A stretch of 64,000 nt of DNA from Streptomyces sp. Je 1-369 (GCF_026810505.1 NZ_CP101750.1:6579001-6643000), one strand, 5' to 3'. Counted from the first letter of the stretch, positions 1-8,793 are shown. Notes: a model not told the origin generated them from the letters alone. Numbers and translations: made by a program.

Positions 1-1476
1 ACCGGCGTTGCCCGCCCCGGGAACCCGTTCGACGAGCCGGTGGTCACACTGCGCACGCCGGCCGAACTGGCGGACGCGTTGCCTTACTTGCTCGGGTTCA
101 GGCCCGAGGAGAGCATCGTGCTCCTCGCCCTGCACGGAGAGCGGGGGCGATTCGGCGGCCGCGTGCGCCTAGGTGTCCCCGAGCGCGCGGAGGACTGGCC
201 GTCCGCCGCGGAGCAGCTGGCCCAGTGCCTGGTGGGCGGCTCCGAGCGGAGGGGGGAGCGACCCGACGGCATCGTCGTTTTCCTCTGCCAGGACCCGCTC
301 GGCGCGGAAACGGGGCAGCAGGTCGTCGAGCGGTTGCGCCCGCTGGCCCAGGAGCTGCGCACGGCCTGTGGCCGTCTGGACGTGCCGGTCCTCGAAGTCG
401 TGTGCATCTCACAGAACCGCTTCTGGACCTACTGCTGCCCGGACACCCGGTGCTGCCCACCGGAAGGAGTCCCCCTGCTCAGGCCGGGCACTTCGGTCCT
501 GGCCGCCGCCGCCACGTACATGGGCGTGCAGGCGGGCGCCACGCAGAGCGAGATCAGGGGACGCCTCACGCCGTGGGAGACCGCCGCGGCGACGGACCAG
601 GAGCGCGCGCTCGACGCGGCGAGCATCGACCTCCTTCCCAGGATGCTGCGCGACGCGCAGGACATGGAGGACGCGGACGACACGGAAGCGAAACGGGACG
701 CGCACCGTGACAAGGCACGGGACGCGCAACGTGACAAGGCACGTGACAAGGCACGTGACAAGGACTGGGACAAGGACCGGGACAAGCAACGGAACAAGGA
801 CCGTGACGAGGAACGGAACGAGGGCTCGGACAGGGCGCGTGGCGAAGGACAGGACGTCGCCTCAGAAACGCTCGATCTCGCGCGCCGGATCATGGCGCGC
901 CTCGAAGCGTCACCCCCGACGCCCGGCGACACCCTCGAAGCCGACAACAGGGACGACGAACTGATCGCACACGACGAGGCGGCCGCGCTCATCTTCGGCC
1001 TCCAGGCCCGTACGACCCGTGACCGTGCGGCGGAGTGGATGGAGGGGGCTGAGGGGCCGCCCGCGCTGCGTCTCTGGAGGGCTCTGTCCCGACGCTGCGT
1101 CGGGGCGTACACGGAGTACGCCGCCGCGCCATTGGCCCTAGCTGGCTGGGTCGCCTGGTCCCTCGGCGACCTCGCGGAAGGACAGGAGGCCCTGGACATG
1201 GCACTGGGGGCCGACTCCGGGTACGCCTTTGCCCTGCTCCTCAACCAGGCCTGCAACGAGGACCTGGACCCCGAATCGATCCGCCGCTGCCTGCGACAGA
1301 AGCGCGAAACCCGTGACGGCGCCGCTCCCCGACGCCGCCGCCGACGCCTGTCACGCACCGCGAGCGGGACCTCCCCGACCAGCGGCGGCCCAACTGGCGA
1401 CTCGGCCAACGGCCCGACTAAGGGCCCGCAGAGCCGCCGCCGCGCCACCCGGCGCACCGCGAAGGACAGCCGATGA
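1..1476 (+). CDS. DUF4192 domain protein, 5' end outside window
   Basis: The N-terminal stretch TLRTPAELADALPYLLGF followed by ESIVLLALHG is typical of actinobacterial DUF4192 proteins, whose function is unknown. The frame is open to the left edge and the GTG at 40 has no ribosome binding site. Family members usually carry some residues before TLRTP, so the true start is probably upstream. The middle of the protein (about nt 690-840) is a run of near-identical charged units of the type DKARD/DKDRD, probably a slippage-expanded disordered linker between the N-terminal part and a C-terminal helical part. The C-terminus is rich in Arg, Ser and Thr. Confidence 0.8.
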   Translation, partial: TGVARPGNPFDEPVVTLRTPAELADALPYLLGFRPEESIVLLALHGERGRFGGRVRLGVPERAEDWPSAAEQLAQCLVGGSERRGERPDGIVVFLCQDPLGAETGQQVVERLRPLAQELRTACGRLDVPVLEVVCISQNRFWTYCCPDTRCCPPEGVPLLRPGTSVLAAAATYMGVQAGATQSEIRGRLTPWETAAATDQERALDAASIDLLPRMLRDAQDMEDADDTEAKRDAHRDKARDAQRDKARDKARDKDWDKDRDKQRNKDRDEERNEGSDRARGEGQDVASETLDLARRIMARLEASPPTPGDTLEADNRDDELIAHDEAAALIFGLQARTTRDRAAEWMEGAEGPPALRLWRALSRRCVGAYTEYAAAPLALAGWVAWSLGDLAEGQEALDMALGADSGYAFALLLNQACNEDLDPESIRRCLRQKRETRDGAAPRRRRRRLSRTASGTSPTSGGPTGDSANGPTKGPQSRRRATRRTAKDSR

Positions 1477-1628
1477 CCACGCACGAGCTCTGGGCCACAT
1501 GGTCGGCTTCGCACGGGGAGGCGTGACTTGGCACAGGGTCTGCCCGTTCACCTGAGTGGCGGTACCTCAGCCGTGTCACACCGCCGAAGCACGGACACCG
1601 CAGACGACGTAGCCCCCCGCATGCATCC

Positions 1629-1760
1629 GCACCAACACCGCAGGTACGCAACAACACAACGCAGACACCGCACCAACACCACAGGCACGCAACAACACAA
1701 CACCGCAGACACCGCACCAACGCCGCAGACACCGTGCAGACACCGCAGACAACGCAAAAG
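1629..1760. repeat. Degenerate CA-rich tandem repeat
   Basis: Three imperfect copies of a unit of about 41-44 bp begin at about 1629, 1670 and 1714. Each opens with GCACCAACNCCNCAG, and the first two continue through ACGCAACAACACAAC. The purine/pyrimidine skew is strong and unlike the neighbouring coding DNA. The array fills most of the gap between the DUF4192 gene and the next gene. Confidence 0.7.
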
Positions 1761-1769
1761 AAGCTGCCC

Positions 1770-3818
1770 ATGTCTCTCCCCGCCCCGTCTTCTGTCGGAC
1801 GACCCCCGTTCCGGCCTACACGCCCGTCACCCCCACCCCCACCGGCCGCGACCCCGGAGGTACGCCGCGTCCGTGCACTCCCGCCCGCGCACACCGCGCT
1901 GATCTGCGTCGCCTTGCCCGCTCTCGCTATCTCGACGGACCAGGGGCAGCTGACGGGCCAGGGGCTTGAAGGGTTCTACCGCGCGGGGCGCCGGACCCTG
2001 TCCCGCTGTCAGGTACGGGTGGCGGGGCGCGAACCCGTCGCCGTGCAGGCGCGCATGCTCTCCGCGGACAGCGCGCGATTCGTGGCGACGCTCCGCCTGG
2101 CGACGGACGGCGGACCCGACCCGGAGGTCGTCGTCGAGCGGATCCGGCACGCCGACGGCACGGAGCGGATCACCCTGCACAGCGCGGCGGGACGCCCCTT
2201 GCGGTTGCCCCTCGAGGTCGCCCTCGGCACGGACCTGGCGGAGGTGGGCGCGGTGGCATCGGGCCGGGCAGGGCCCGAACTGCCCGCCAGCGTGCACGAC
2301 TCGGGCATGCGCTGGTCCTCCGCCGCGGCGCACTGCGTCGTCACGGCCGACCCCGCGCCGGCGGACGCCCTGGCCTCCGCGGGACTGCTGCGCTGGGAGG
2401 TGGACCTGCCGCCGGGCGCCTCCCGGAGCGTGGAGCTCAGGGTACGGCCCGACGGCGCGGGACCGGTCCGCGCGGCGGGGCGCGGGGCGATGCGTTCGGC
2501 CGCCGGAGCGCGGGCTACCGGCGACGACCCGAGGGTCCAGCCGCTCCTCGCCCGGTCCGTCGAGGACCTCCAGGCGCTGCTGCTCCGGGACCCCGGGCAT
2601 CCCTCCGACATGTATCCGGCCGCGGGGGCGCCGTGGCGCTGCGGGCTCGCACCGGCCGAGGCGCTGGCCGCCGCCCGCATGGCATTGCCGCTCGGCACCC
2701 GCATCGCCGCGGGGACGCTGCGCACGCTCGCCCGGGGGCAGGTCGGGGGCCCGGGCCCCCGGTCGGGCCTGATCCCGGGTCCGCTGCGCGACGCGGGCTC
2801 ACATCTGCCGCCCGGCTGCACGGGCACCGAGGCGACCCTGCTCTTCCCGGTGCTCCTTGCGGAAGCCCGGCGCTGGGGGCTCCCCGCGCAGGAGGTGGAG
2901 GAGTTGCTGCCCGCGGCGGAGCGGTGCCTGCGGTGGCTGCACACCTCGGTCGGCGACGACGTCTTCCTCTCCGACGTCCACCCGGCGGGGATCGCACGCG
3001 GCGAAGTCCAGGCGCACGCGCATCGAGCGGCGCTGCTGGGCGCCGACCTGCTCGCGGCGTACGGCCGAGGGGACTCTCTGGGGCTGCGCCAGTGGGCGGC
3101 CCGGTTGCGGTCCGCTTTCCAGGAGCAGTTCTGGGTGGACGACAGGACGGGTGGCAGACCGGCCGCCGCCCGGCTACCCGACGGGAGGCCCGTACCGCAC
3201 CTCACCGGAGGTGCGGCCCACCTCCTGGACACCGGTCTGCTCGGCTCGGGCGCGCTCGCTCCCGGACTGCTCGACAAGGTCAGGACCGAACAACTCGCCC
3301 GGCTCTTCGGCGGGCCCGTCATGGACTCCGGCTGGGGGCTGCGCAGCCTGGGAGCGAGGGAGCCCGCGTACAACCCGTTCGGGCACAGAGGCGGAGCGGT
3401 CCGCGTGCACGAGACGGCGGTCGCCATCACCGGCCTGGCGGCTGCGGGGTACGAGAAGGAGGCGAGCTCGCTCCTGCGCGGCCTGTTGTCCGCGGCCGAG
3501 TGCTTCGGCCACCGGCTGCCCGAGATGTACGCGGGGGAGCAGCGCACGGAAGGTGCGGCTCCGCTGCCGCACCCGGCGGCCTGCCGCCCGGCCGCCACCG
3601 CCGCGGCCGCCGGGGTGCACGTCCTCACCGCGCTCGCCGGGATCCGGCCCGACGCACCCGCGGGCACGGTGAAGCTCGATCCGGTCCGCAGCGCCCCGCT
3701 GGGAGAGCTGGGGCTGGGCGGGCTGAGCGTCGGGGGAGCAGCGTTCTCCGTACGGGTGAGCCGACTCGGTCTCGCCATGGTCGAGGAGGCGGCCGACGGG
3801 CTGCAGTTGGGGGTATGA
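1770..3818 (+). CDS. Glycogen debranching enzyme N-terminal domain protein (amylo-1,6-glucosidase-like)
   Basis: 682-residue protein with the layout of actinobacterial glycogen debranching N-terminal domain proteins. After a Pro-rich leader of about 45 residues comes a beta-rich N-terminal domain (from HTALICVALPALAISTDQGQ) and then a six-hairpin (alpha/alpha) glycosidase-like region containing DSGWGLRSL, YNPFGHRGGAVRVHET and RLPEMYAGEQ. The family acts on alpha-glucan branch points or similar glycosides, but the substrate here cannot be told from sequence. An ATG at 1770 is preferred over the GTG at 1734, which lies in the CA repeat; neither has a convincing ribosome binding site, so the start is uncertain. 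Confidence 0.75.
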   Translation: MSLPAPSSVGRPPFRPTRPSPPPPPAATPEVRRVRALPPAHTALICVALPALAISTDQGQLTGQGLEGFYRAGRRTLSRCQVRVAGREPVAVQARMLSADSARFVATLRLATDGGPDPEVVVERIRHADGTERITLHSAAGRPLRLPLEVALGTDLAEVGAVASGRAGPELPASVHDSGMRWSSAAAHCVVTADPAPADALASAGLLRWEVDLPPGASRSVELRVRPDGAGPVRAAGRGAMRSAAGARATGDDPRVQPLLARSVEDLQALLLRDPGHPSDMYPAAGAPWRCGLAPAEALAAARMALPLGTRIAAGTLRTLARGQVGGPGPRSGLIPGPLRDAGSHLPPGCTGTEATLLFPVLLAEARRWGLPAQEVEELLPAAERCLRWLHTSVGDDVFLSDVHPAGIARGEVQAHAHRAALLGADLLAAYGRGDSLGLRQWAARLRSAFQEQFWVDDRTGGRPAAARLPDGRPVPHLTGGAAHLLDTGLLGSGALAPGLLDKVRTEQLARLFGGPVMDSGWGLRSLGAREPAYNPFGHRGGAVRVHETAVAITGLAAAGYEKEASSLLRGLLSAAECFGHRLPEMYAGEQRTEGAAPLPHPAACRPAATAAAAGVHVLTALAGIRPDAPAGTVKLDPVRSAPLGELGLGGLSVGGAAFSVRVSRLGLAMVEEAADGLQLGV

Positions 3819-3930
3819 CCTTGTCTCACGCACAGCGATGGCGCACGGACGACCGGACCCGCGGCACCGGCGACCCGGGCGGCGGAGCGACGGGAGGCAA
3901 CCGGACAGCAATGGGCGAAGGAGATGTTTA

Positions 3931-3952
3931 TCGTCAAGCAGACGACTATGAT
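3931..3952 (+). promoter_or_regulatory. Putative autoregulatory operator and -10 box of the NrtR-type gene
   Basis: A perfect inverted repeat TCGTC-AAGCA-GACGA occupies 3931-3945. A good -10 hexamer, TATGAT, follows at 3947-3952, and the ATG of the regulator is 6 nt further on at 3959. There is no Shine-Dalgarno sequence, so the mRNA is probably leaderless. The repeat lies where the spacer between -35 and -10 should be, the classic place for a repressor to block its own promoter. Binding by the downstream protein is inference. Confidence 0.5.
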
Positions 3953-3958
3953 CGCGGC

Positions 3959-4720
3959 ATGTCGCCCTACGACCCGTCGGCCTTCCCGCCCTTCGCTGTC
4001 ACCGTCGACCTGGTCGTGCTGACCGTGCGCCGGCACGCGCTCTGCGCGCTGGCCGTGCGGCGCGGTGAGCAGCCGTTCCAGGGGCGTTGGGCGCTGCCCG
4101 GAGGGTTCGTACGCGCCGATGAGGATCTGTCGTCGGCCGCGGCGCGCGAACTGCGCGAGGAGACGGGCCTGTGCGCGCACGCGCCCGACGCCCCGGCGCA
4201 GGCCAACGGGGCGCACCTCGAACAGCTCGGTACGTACGGCGACCCGAAGCGCGACCCGCGCATGCGCGTGGTCAGCGTCGCCCACCTCGCGCTCGCCCCG
4301 GACCTCCCCGCGCCGCGCGCCGGTGGCGACGCGAACAGCGCCCGCTGGGCCCCGGTGGAGGCCCTTCTCAAGCAGGGTGGCTACGGCCGCGAGGACGAAC
4401 AGGCCGCCCCTCTCGCCTTCGATCACGCCCAGATCCTCGCGGACGGCGTCGAGCGCGCCCGCTCCAAGATCGAATACTCGTCGCTGGCCACGGCCTTCTG
4501 CCCGCCGGAATTCACCGTCGGCGAGCTGCGGCGCGTGTACGAAGCCGTCTGGGGCGTCGTCCTCGACCCGCGCAACTTCCACCGCAAGGTCACCGGCACT
4601 CCGGGCTTCCTCGTGCCCACCGGCGGGACCACCACCCGCCAGGGCGGGCGCCCCGCCCAGCTCTTCCGTGCGGGCGGTGCGACGCTCCTCAACCCGCCGA
4701 TGCTGCGTCCCGAAGTCTGA
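3959..4720 (+). CDS. Nudix hydrolase / NrtR-type transcriptional regulator
   Basis: 253 residues in two parts. An N-terminal Nudix domain is followed by a C-terminal winged-helix segment (FTVGELRRVYEAV, then the stretch through GRPAQLF), the arrangement of NrtR regulators of NAD metabolism. The Nudix box at residues 49-72 is complete: G-x5-E-x7-REL-x-EE-x-GL. Many NrtR proteins have lost these residues, so this one may still hydrolyse or bind an ADP-ribose-type ligand. ATG 3959 is chosen because a -10 box ends 7 nt before it; an in-frame ATG at 3911 would place the operator-like repeat inside the gene. Confidence 0.8.
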   Translation: MSPYDPSAFPPFAVTVDLVVLTVRRHALCALAVRRGEQPFQGRWALPGGFVRADEDLSSAAARELREETGLCAHAPDAPAQANGAHLEQLGTYGDPKRDPRMRVVSVAHLALAPDLPAPRAGGDANSARWAPVEALLKQGGYGREDEQAAPLAFDHAQILADGVERARSKIEYSSLATAFCPPEFTVGELRRVYEAVWGVVLDPRNFHRKVTGTPGFLVPTGGTTTRQGGRPAQLFRAGGATLLNPPMLRPEV

Positions 4721-4909
4721 CACCCCCGGTCGGCGTTACCAGCCGATCCTGTGCGGTCGGCCTGCCCCCTGGACACCAGTGGCCCGCGCCCTGACCGAAA
4801 AGCCGCAAATGTCGCGTTATCTTGCTGCAGTACCCACGGGGTTCGTCCGTCCCCGATCCGGCGGACGGGCCCTGGCCGTCGAGCAGTCGCACATCCTGCG
4901 AGAGAAGCG

Positions 4910-7267
4910 ATGATCCAGGCCATCGGACTGACCAGCAATCCCCGCCAGGAGCTCCCGCCCGCCGTCGAGGACGTGTCCTTCGAGGCACGCACCGGGCGTG
5001 TCACCGCGCTGCTCGACGCCGAGCCGATCGGCACGACCACGGCGCTGCGGTTGATGCTCGAACTCCAACAGGGCCGTGGAATCACGTACTTCAGAGGCCG
5101 CCCCCTGCACCGCATCGCCCACCCGTCACGCGAGGTCGGCGTCCTCATGGGTGATGTCCCGGGCCACCCGGCGCGTTCGGTCCGCGGCCATCTGCGCATG
5201 CTGTGCGCGGCCATGGGCGTACCCGTTCTGCGCGCCGACGACGTTCTGGAGGCCGTCGGACTCGTCAGCCTCCGGGACGAGCGCCTCGGCACGCTCTCAC
5301 GCGGCATGGACCGGCGACTGGGGCTGGCCTGCGCGCTGCTCGCCGACCCCCACACGCTCGTCCTGGACAGGCCGGGCGAGGGCCTCTCGGCCAGAGAGAG
5401 CGCCTGGCTGCACGGCATCCTGCGCGCCCACGCCGCGCAAGGTGGCACGGTCCTGTTCGCCACGAACGACCCCAAGGAAGCGGCACGGGCCGCCGACCGC
5501 GTGGTCACGCTCGACTCCGGACAGCTGGTCGCCGACCAGGACGCTCCTGACTTCGCCCGGACCAGGCTCCGCCCCCGCGTCGCCGTCCGGACCCCGCACG
5601 CCGCCCGCCTGGGCGCACTCCTCACCAAAGAGGCACGCACGGGACGGCGTGCGATCGAGGTCGTCAAGGAGGACGGCAACCGGCTCTCCGTCTACGGAAG
5701 CACATGCGCCGACGTGGGCGAGACCGCATACCGCCACGGCATCCTCGTCCACCAACTCGCCGACGAGCTCGGCGACGCGGGCCCGCAGAACCACACGCGC
5801 CAGCCGGACGGACGGGATGGACAGGGCGGACGGGACCGACGGGACCGGCAGAACCGAGAAAACCGGCAGGACCGGCAGGACCGGGAAGGGCGGCCGGAGC
5901 CCGAAGCCCCGCCGAGCCCGATCCCCGCCCCCGCTTCTGCCCCCGAGGCCACCCCCACGACCGCCCCCGAGGCCAGCCCCGAGACCACCCCCACGACCAC
6001 CCCCGAGAGCCCCCCTGAGGCCGCCACTCAACCGCATGCCGACGTCCGCCCGGTCGGCAGCTCGACCGGCGCCACAGGGGCGGCAGAAGCCTCCTCCGAC
6101 GCCCCAGACGACACCCCCGCCGAGCACTCGGCGACAGGAAGAGACGACGACACCGCACCGCACGACTCCACGTCTCACGACACAACGCCGCAGGAGACCG
6201 CGCCGCACGACTCCACGCCTCACGAAACCGCACCGCAGGAGACCGCGCCGCACGACTCCACGCCTCACAGGACCGCACCGCACGACTCCGCACCGCACGA
6301 CACCATGCCCCTCGACACCACGCCCCTAGGCACCAGTACCCACCGCTCCGGCGCACCGACGGGGATCCTCGCTACCTCCCAGGACACGGCCGCCACGCCC
6401 GCAACAGCCTCCGCTACCGCTACCGCTACCGCCTCTGCAACCGGATCCGCCTCCACAACCGCGTCCGCCCTGCCACCCCCCATCACCGTTCGCCCCGGCA
6501 GAAGTCCTCTGCACCCCCTGCGCTACGAGGTGCGTCGCCTGCTGGGCGTCGGTACGGGCTACTTCACCCTGGCCGCCGTCCTCGCCACCTCCGCCCTCTT
6601 CTCCGTCTTCCTGGCGCGGTCCGGGCACACCGCGCAGCCGTACCTGCTCGCCGCCTGGCCCCACGAACTTCCCCTGCCGCCCGCCGCCCTTGGCGCCGGG
6701 CTTCTGGGCGCCCTCGCTTTCGGCGACGAGTTCCGCCACCCCGCCCTCGCCGCGGACCGTGGCACCGTCCCGCGCCGCCTCGGGATGCTCGGTGCCAAAC
6801 TCCTCGTCGCGGCCGCGGTGGCGCTGCTGCTGAGCACTCTCGCCGTGGTCTCCGATGCCGTGCTGCTCCACCTTGTATACGGAGAGGAACTCACGAAAGT
6901 TCCCGCCGACTGGCCGTCTCTGACCGCCAGTTGGTACGCCCTCGTGACGGGGTGTGCCTGGGCCGGTGTGCTGGCCGCGGGGGTCTTCCGGTCCACGACG
7001 GCCGGTCTCGCCGCGGTGCTCGCCGTGCCGATCGTCGTCGTACCTCTCGTACAGAAGGCCGTCGAGGGACCGTCCGTGCGATCGGCGGCCGGACTTCCGG
7101 CGCGCCTTCGGGACCTCGCTCTGGTGCAGTGGCCGTTCGGGGCCGAGCGATATCTGGCGGCGGGAGTGCGCATGATCGCTCAACCCGTGGGCACCGCGCT
7201 GATGTTGTCGCTGACCGCTCTGCTCTGCGCATATCTGCTCACGGCGATGCGCACCAGAGTCCGTTGA
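4910..7267 (+). CDS. ABC-transporter-like fusion protein with degenerate ATPase domain
   Basis: 785 residues. The first 200 or so have the fold signature of an ABC-2 type ATPase, but every catalytic motif is altered. The Walker A position reads DAEPIGTTT (residues 36-44, no Lys). The signature is LSRGM (129-133). Walker B ends LVLDRP, so Arg154 replaces the catalytic Glu, and Asn186 replaces the H-loop His. Residues about 280-535 are disordered and low-complexity, including pentapeptide repeats of the type TPHDS/APQET. The C-terminal 250 residues form about six membrane segments resembling an ABC-2 permease. RBS GAGAAG precedes ATG 4910. It lies just upstream of whiH, same strand. A role in transport driven by its own ATP hydrolysis is unlikely. 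Confidence 0.75.
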   Translation: MIQAIGLTSNPRQELPPAVEDVSFEARTGRVTALLDAEPIGTTTALRLMLELQQGRGITYFRGRPLHRIAHPSREVGVLMGDVPGHPARSVRGHLRMLCAAMGVPVLRADDVLEAVGLVSLRDERLGTLSRGMDRRLGLACALLADPHTLVLDRPGEGLSARESAWLHGILRAHAAQGGTVLFATNDPKEAARAADRVVTLDSGQLVADQDAPDFARTRLRPRVAVRTPHAARLGALLTKEARTGRRAIEVVKEDGNRLSVYGSTCADVGETAYRHGILVHQLADELGDAGPQNHTRQPDGRDGQGGRDRRDRQNRENRQDRQDREGRPEPEAPPSPIPAPASAPEATPTTAPEASPETTPTTTPESPPEAATQPHADVRPVGSSTGATGAAEASSDAPDDTPAEHSATGRDDDTAPHDSTSHDTTPQETAPHDSTPHETAPQETAPHDSTPHRTAPHDSAPHDTMPLDTTPLGTSTHRSGAPTGILATSQDTAATPATASATATATASATGSASTTASALPPPITVRPGRSPLHPLRYEVRRLLGVGTGYFTLAAVLATSALFSVFLARSGHTAQPYLLAAWPHELPLPPAALGAGLLGALAFGDEFRHPALAADRGTVPRRLGMLGAKLLVAAAVALLLSTLAVVSDAVLLHLVYGEELTKVPADWPSLTASWYALVTGCAWAGVLAAGVFRSTTAGLAAVLAVPIVVVPLVQKAVEGPSVRSAAGLPARLRDLALVQWPFGAERYLAAGVRMIAQPVGTALMLSLTALLCAYLLTAMRTRVR

Positions 7268-7310
7268 CGACCGTCCGCGGCCTTCCCGGGCGGGGCTGTG
7301 CACAACTCCC

Positions 7311-7337
7311 CGAAGGGCGTCCGTTTCTTTCCGATAA
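7311..7337 (+). promoter_or_regulatory. Candidate sigma-WhiG promoter of whiH
   Basis: TCCGATAA at 7330-7337 matches seven of eight bases of the sigma-WhiG -10 consensus GCCGATAA. A weak -35 element (CGAAG, against the consensus TAAA/G) lies about 15 nt upstream at 7311-7315. It is established for Streptomyces that whiH is transcribed by sigma-WhiG. The position, about 90 bp before the GTG start, is reasonable. Confidence 0.6.
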
Positions 7338-7429
7338 GGCGTCAATTGCGGCGGGGTAAGCGATCACCCTTTCGTGTGCTTTTCACCAAAGACCTCAAGG
7401 GAGTTGGAGGCAGCGCCGACAACTGATCC

Positions 7430-8317
7430 GTGAGTACCCTTGCGCACACCATGATGACCACCGCCCGCTCCGCCGACTCCGGTCTCGCCGGCCCGGGTGA
7501 CCTCGACCGATACCCGTACGCGGAGTCCGCCGCCGGCGGCCGCGTCGTCCCTCCCGTCTGGGACGGCCCCGACCAGGACCTGGGGCGCGTGGGCCGGCGC
7601 GCCGCCGGAAGCCGCGGCCGCGGGCTGCACGGCCAACTCGTCCAGCAGCTGGGCCAGATGATCGTCTCCGGTGACCTCGGCGCCGACCGCCCGCTCGTTC
7701 CCGAAGAGATCGGCCAGCGCTTCGAGGTCTCCCGCACCGTCGTGCGTGAGTCCCTGCGCGTGCTCGAGGCCAAGGGCCTGGTCAGCGCCCGGCCCAACGT
7801 CGGCACGCGCGTGCGCCCCGTCAGCGACTGGAACCTGCTCGACCCGGACATCATCGAGTGGCGCGCCTTCGGGCCGCAGCGCGACGACCAGCGCCGGGAG
7901 CTCGGCGAGCTGCGCTGGATGATCGAGCCCCTCGCCGCGCGCCTCGCCGCCGGGCACGGCCGCGAGGAGGTGCAGCAGCGCCTCGCCGACATGGTCGAGA
8001 TCATGGGTCACGCGCTGGGTCAGGGCGACGTGATCACCTTCTCCCGCGCGGACGCCGAGTTCCACTCGCTGCTCATGCAGGTCGCGGGCAACCGCATGCT
8101 GGAGCACCTCTCCGGGATCGTCTCGGCCGCACTGCAGGTCTCCGGCGGTCCGATCACCGGCTGCGACCGCCCCAGCGAGGCGTCGCTCGTGCACCACTCC
8201 CGCGTCGTCGACGCCCTCGCCGCCGGCGACGGATCCGGCGCGGAGGCCGCCATGCGGCAGCTGCTCACCGTCCACCCCGAGGTGGAGCGTGTCGTGCCCG
8301 CTCCGCGCGAGCACTGA
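7430..8317 (+). CDS. whiH: Sporulation regulator WhiH (GntR family, FCD-type)
   Basis: 295 residues. A variable N-terminal leader of about 65 residues precedes a GntR winged helix-turn-helix (about 70-135, with LVPEEIGQRFEVSRTVVRES) and an all-helical FCD effector domain (about 145-285). WhiH is a developmental regulator needed for proper sporulation septation in aerial hyphae. The assignment rests on the FCD-GntR architecture, on the exact neighbourhood directly before hrdB and on recalled sequence similarity. The start is GTG 7430, with GGAGG about 20 nt upstream and no perfect RBS; ATG 7451 is an alternative. FCD domains often bind carboxylic acids, but the WhiH ligand is unknown. Confidence 0.88.
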   Translation: MSTLAHTMMTTARSADSGLAGPGDLDRYPYAESAAGGRVVPPVWDGPDQDLGRVGRRAAGSRGRGLHGQLVQQLGQMIVSGDLGADRPLVPEEIGQRFEVSRTVVRESLRVLEAKGLVSARPNVGTRVRPVSDWNLLDPDIIEWRAFGPQRDDQRRELGELRWMIEPLAARLAAGHGREEVQQRLADMVEIMGHALGQGDVITFSRADAEFHSLLMQVAGNRMLEHLSGIVSAALQVSGGPITGCDRPSEASLVHHSRVVDALAAGDGSGAEAAMRQLLTVHPEVERVVPAPREH

Positions 8318-8422
8318 CCGCGCGTCCACGTAGGCGCCGCGGCCGTGCGCGTGCCCCGCGGCAGCGCTGAGTCGTCGCGTACGTCACTCCGTGCCCGTCG
8401 GCGACTCCGCCGCCGTCCCCCT

Positions 8423-8476
8423 GTGTCGCCGGACCTGCCACGAGCTCCTCGGGAGCGCGGCGGAGTCCGGCGACAC
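8423..8476 (+). terminator. Long hairpin downstream of whiH
   Basis: A perfect 12-bp stem, GTGTCGCCGGAC (8423-8434) with GTCCGGCGACAC (8465-8476), encloses a 30-nt loop that can itself fold (GAGCTC/GGGAGC). It probably terminates whiH transcription or insulates it from hrdB. There is no U-tract, as is usual in Streptomyces. Confidence 0.5.
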
Positions 8477-8566
8477 GAATGTGGGGGGTTTCTTCGCGGG
8501 GCATCGGGGGATCATTCGTGCATGCGTATAGGCCGCTTCTGACCGCATCTGGATGCTTTTGTGCGC

Positions 8567-8638
8567 TTACGGGGTGTGACTCGGGCCACGTAGATTGGGC
8601 GTAACGCTCCAAGGAACAGCGCGATGACCTAAGAGGTG
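8567..8638 (+). promoter_or_regulatory. hrdB promoter region
   Basis: Two candidate promoters. One has TTACGG (8567-8572), an 18-nt spacer and a good -10 TAGATT (8591-8596). The other has an ECF-type -35 GGAAC (8613-8617) followed after exactly 18 nt by GTG (8636-8638), near the GGAAY-N18-GTT pattern. A further GGAAT is at 8651. hrdB in Streptomyces is known to be transcribed by the ECF sigma factor ShbA; which element serves this here is inference. Confidence 0.4.
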
Positions 8639-8793
8639 ATAGCCGAGGAGGGAATACAGCGGTCGTTCGCGACGCTGTGCAGCTCCCCGGCCCCGCCCGC
8701 GCCGTCGGCCCACATCCTTAGCCGCCGGTCGTCGGCCCCGGTCCACAATGGACGGGGCCGGAAGCCGTTTTCCAACGTTCCGAGAGGTTGTTC

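Noticed and set aside
2009..4723. Long minus-strand open frame of 904 codons
   Set aside because: It is antisense to the debranching-like and NrtR-type genes, lacks family motifs, and has Ser/Arg/Ala composition typical of GC-rich shadow frames.
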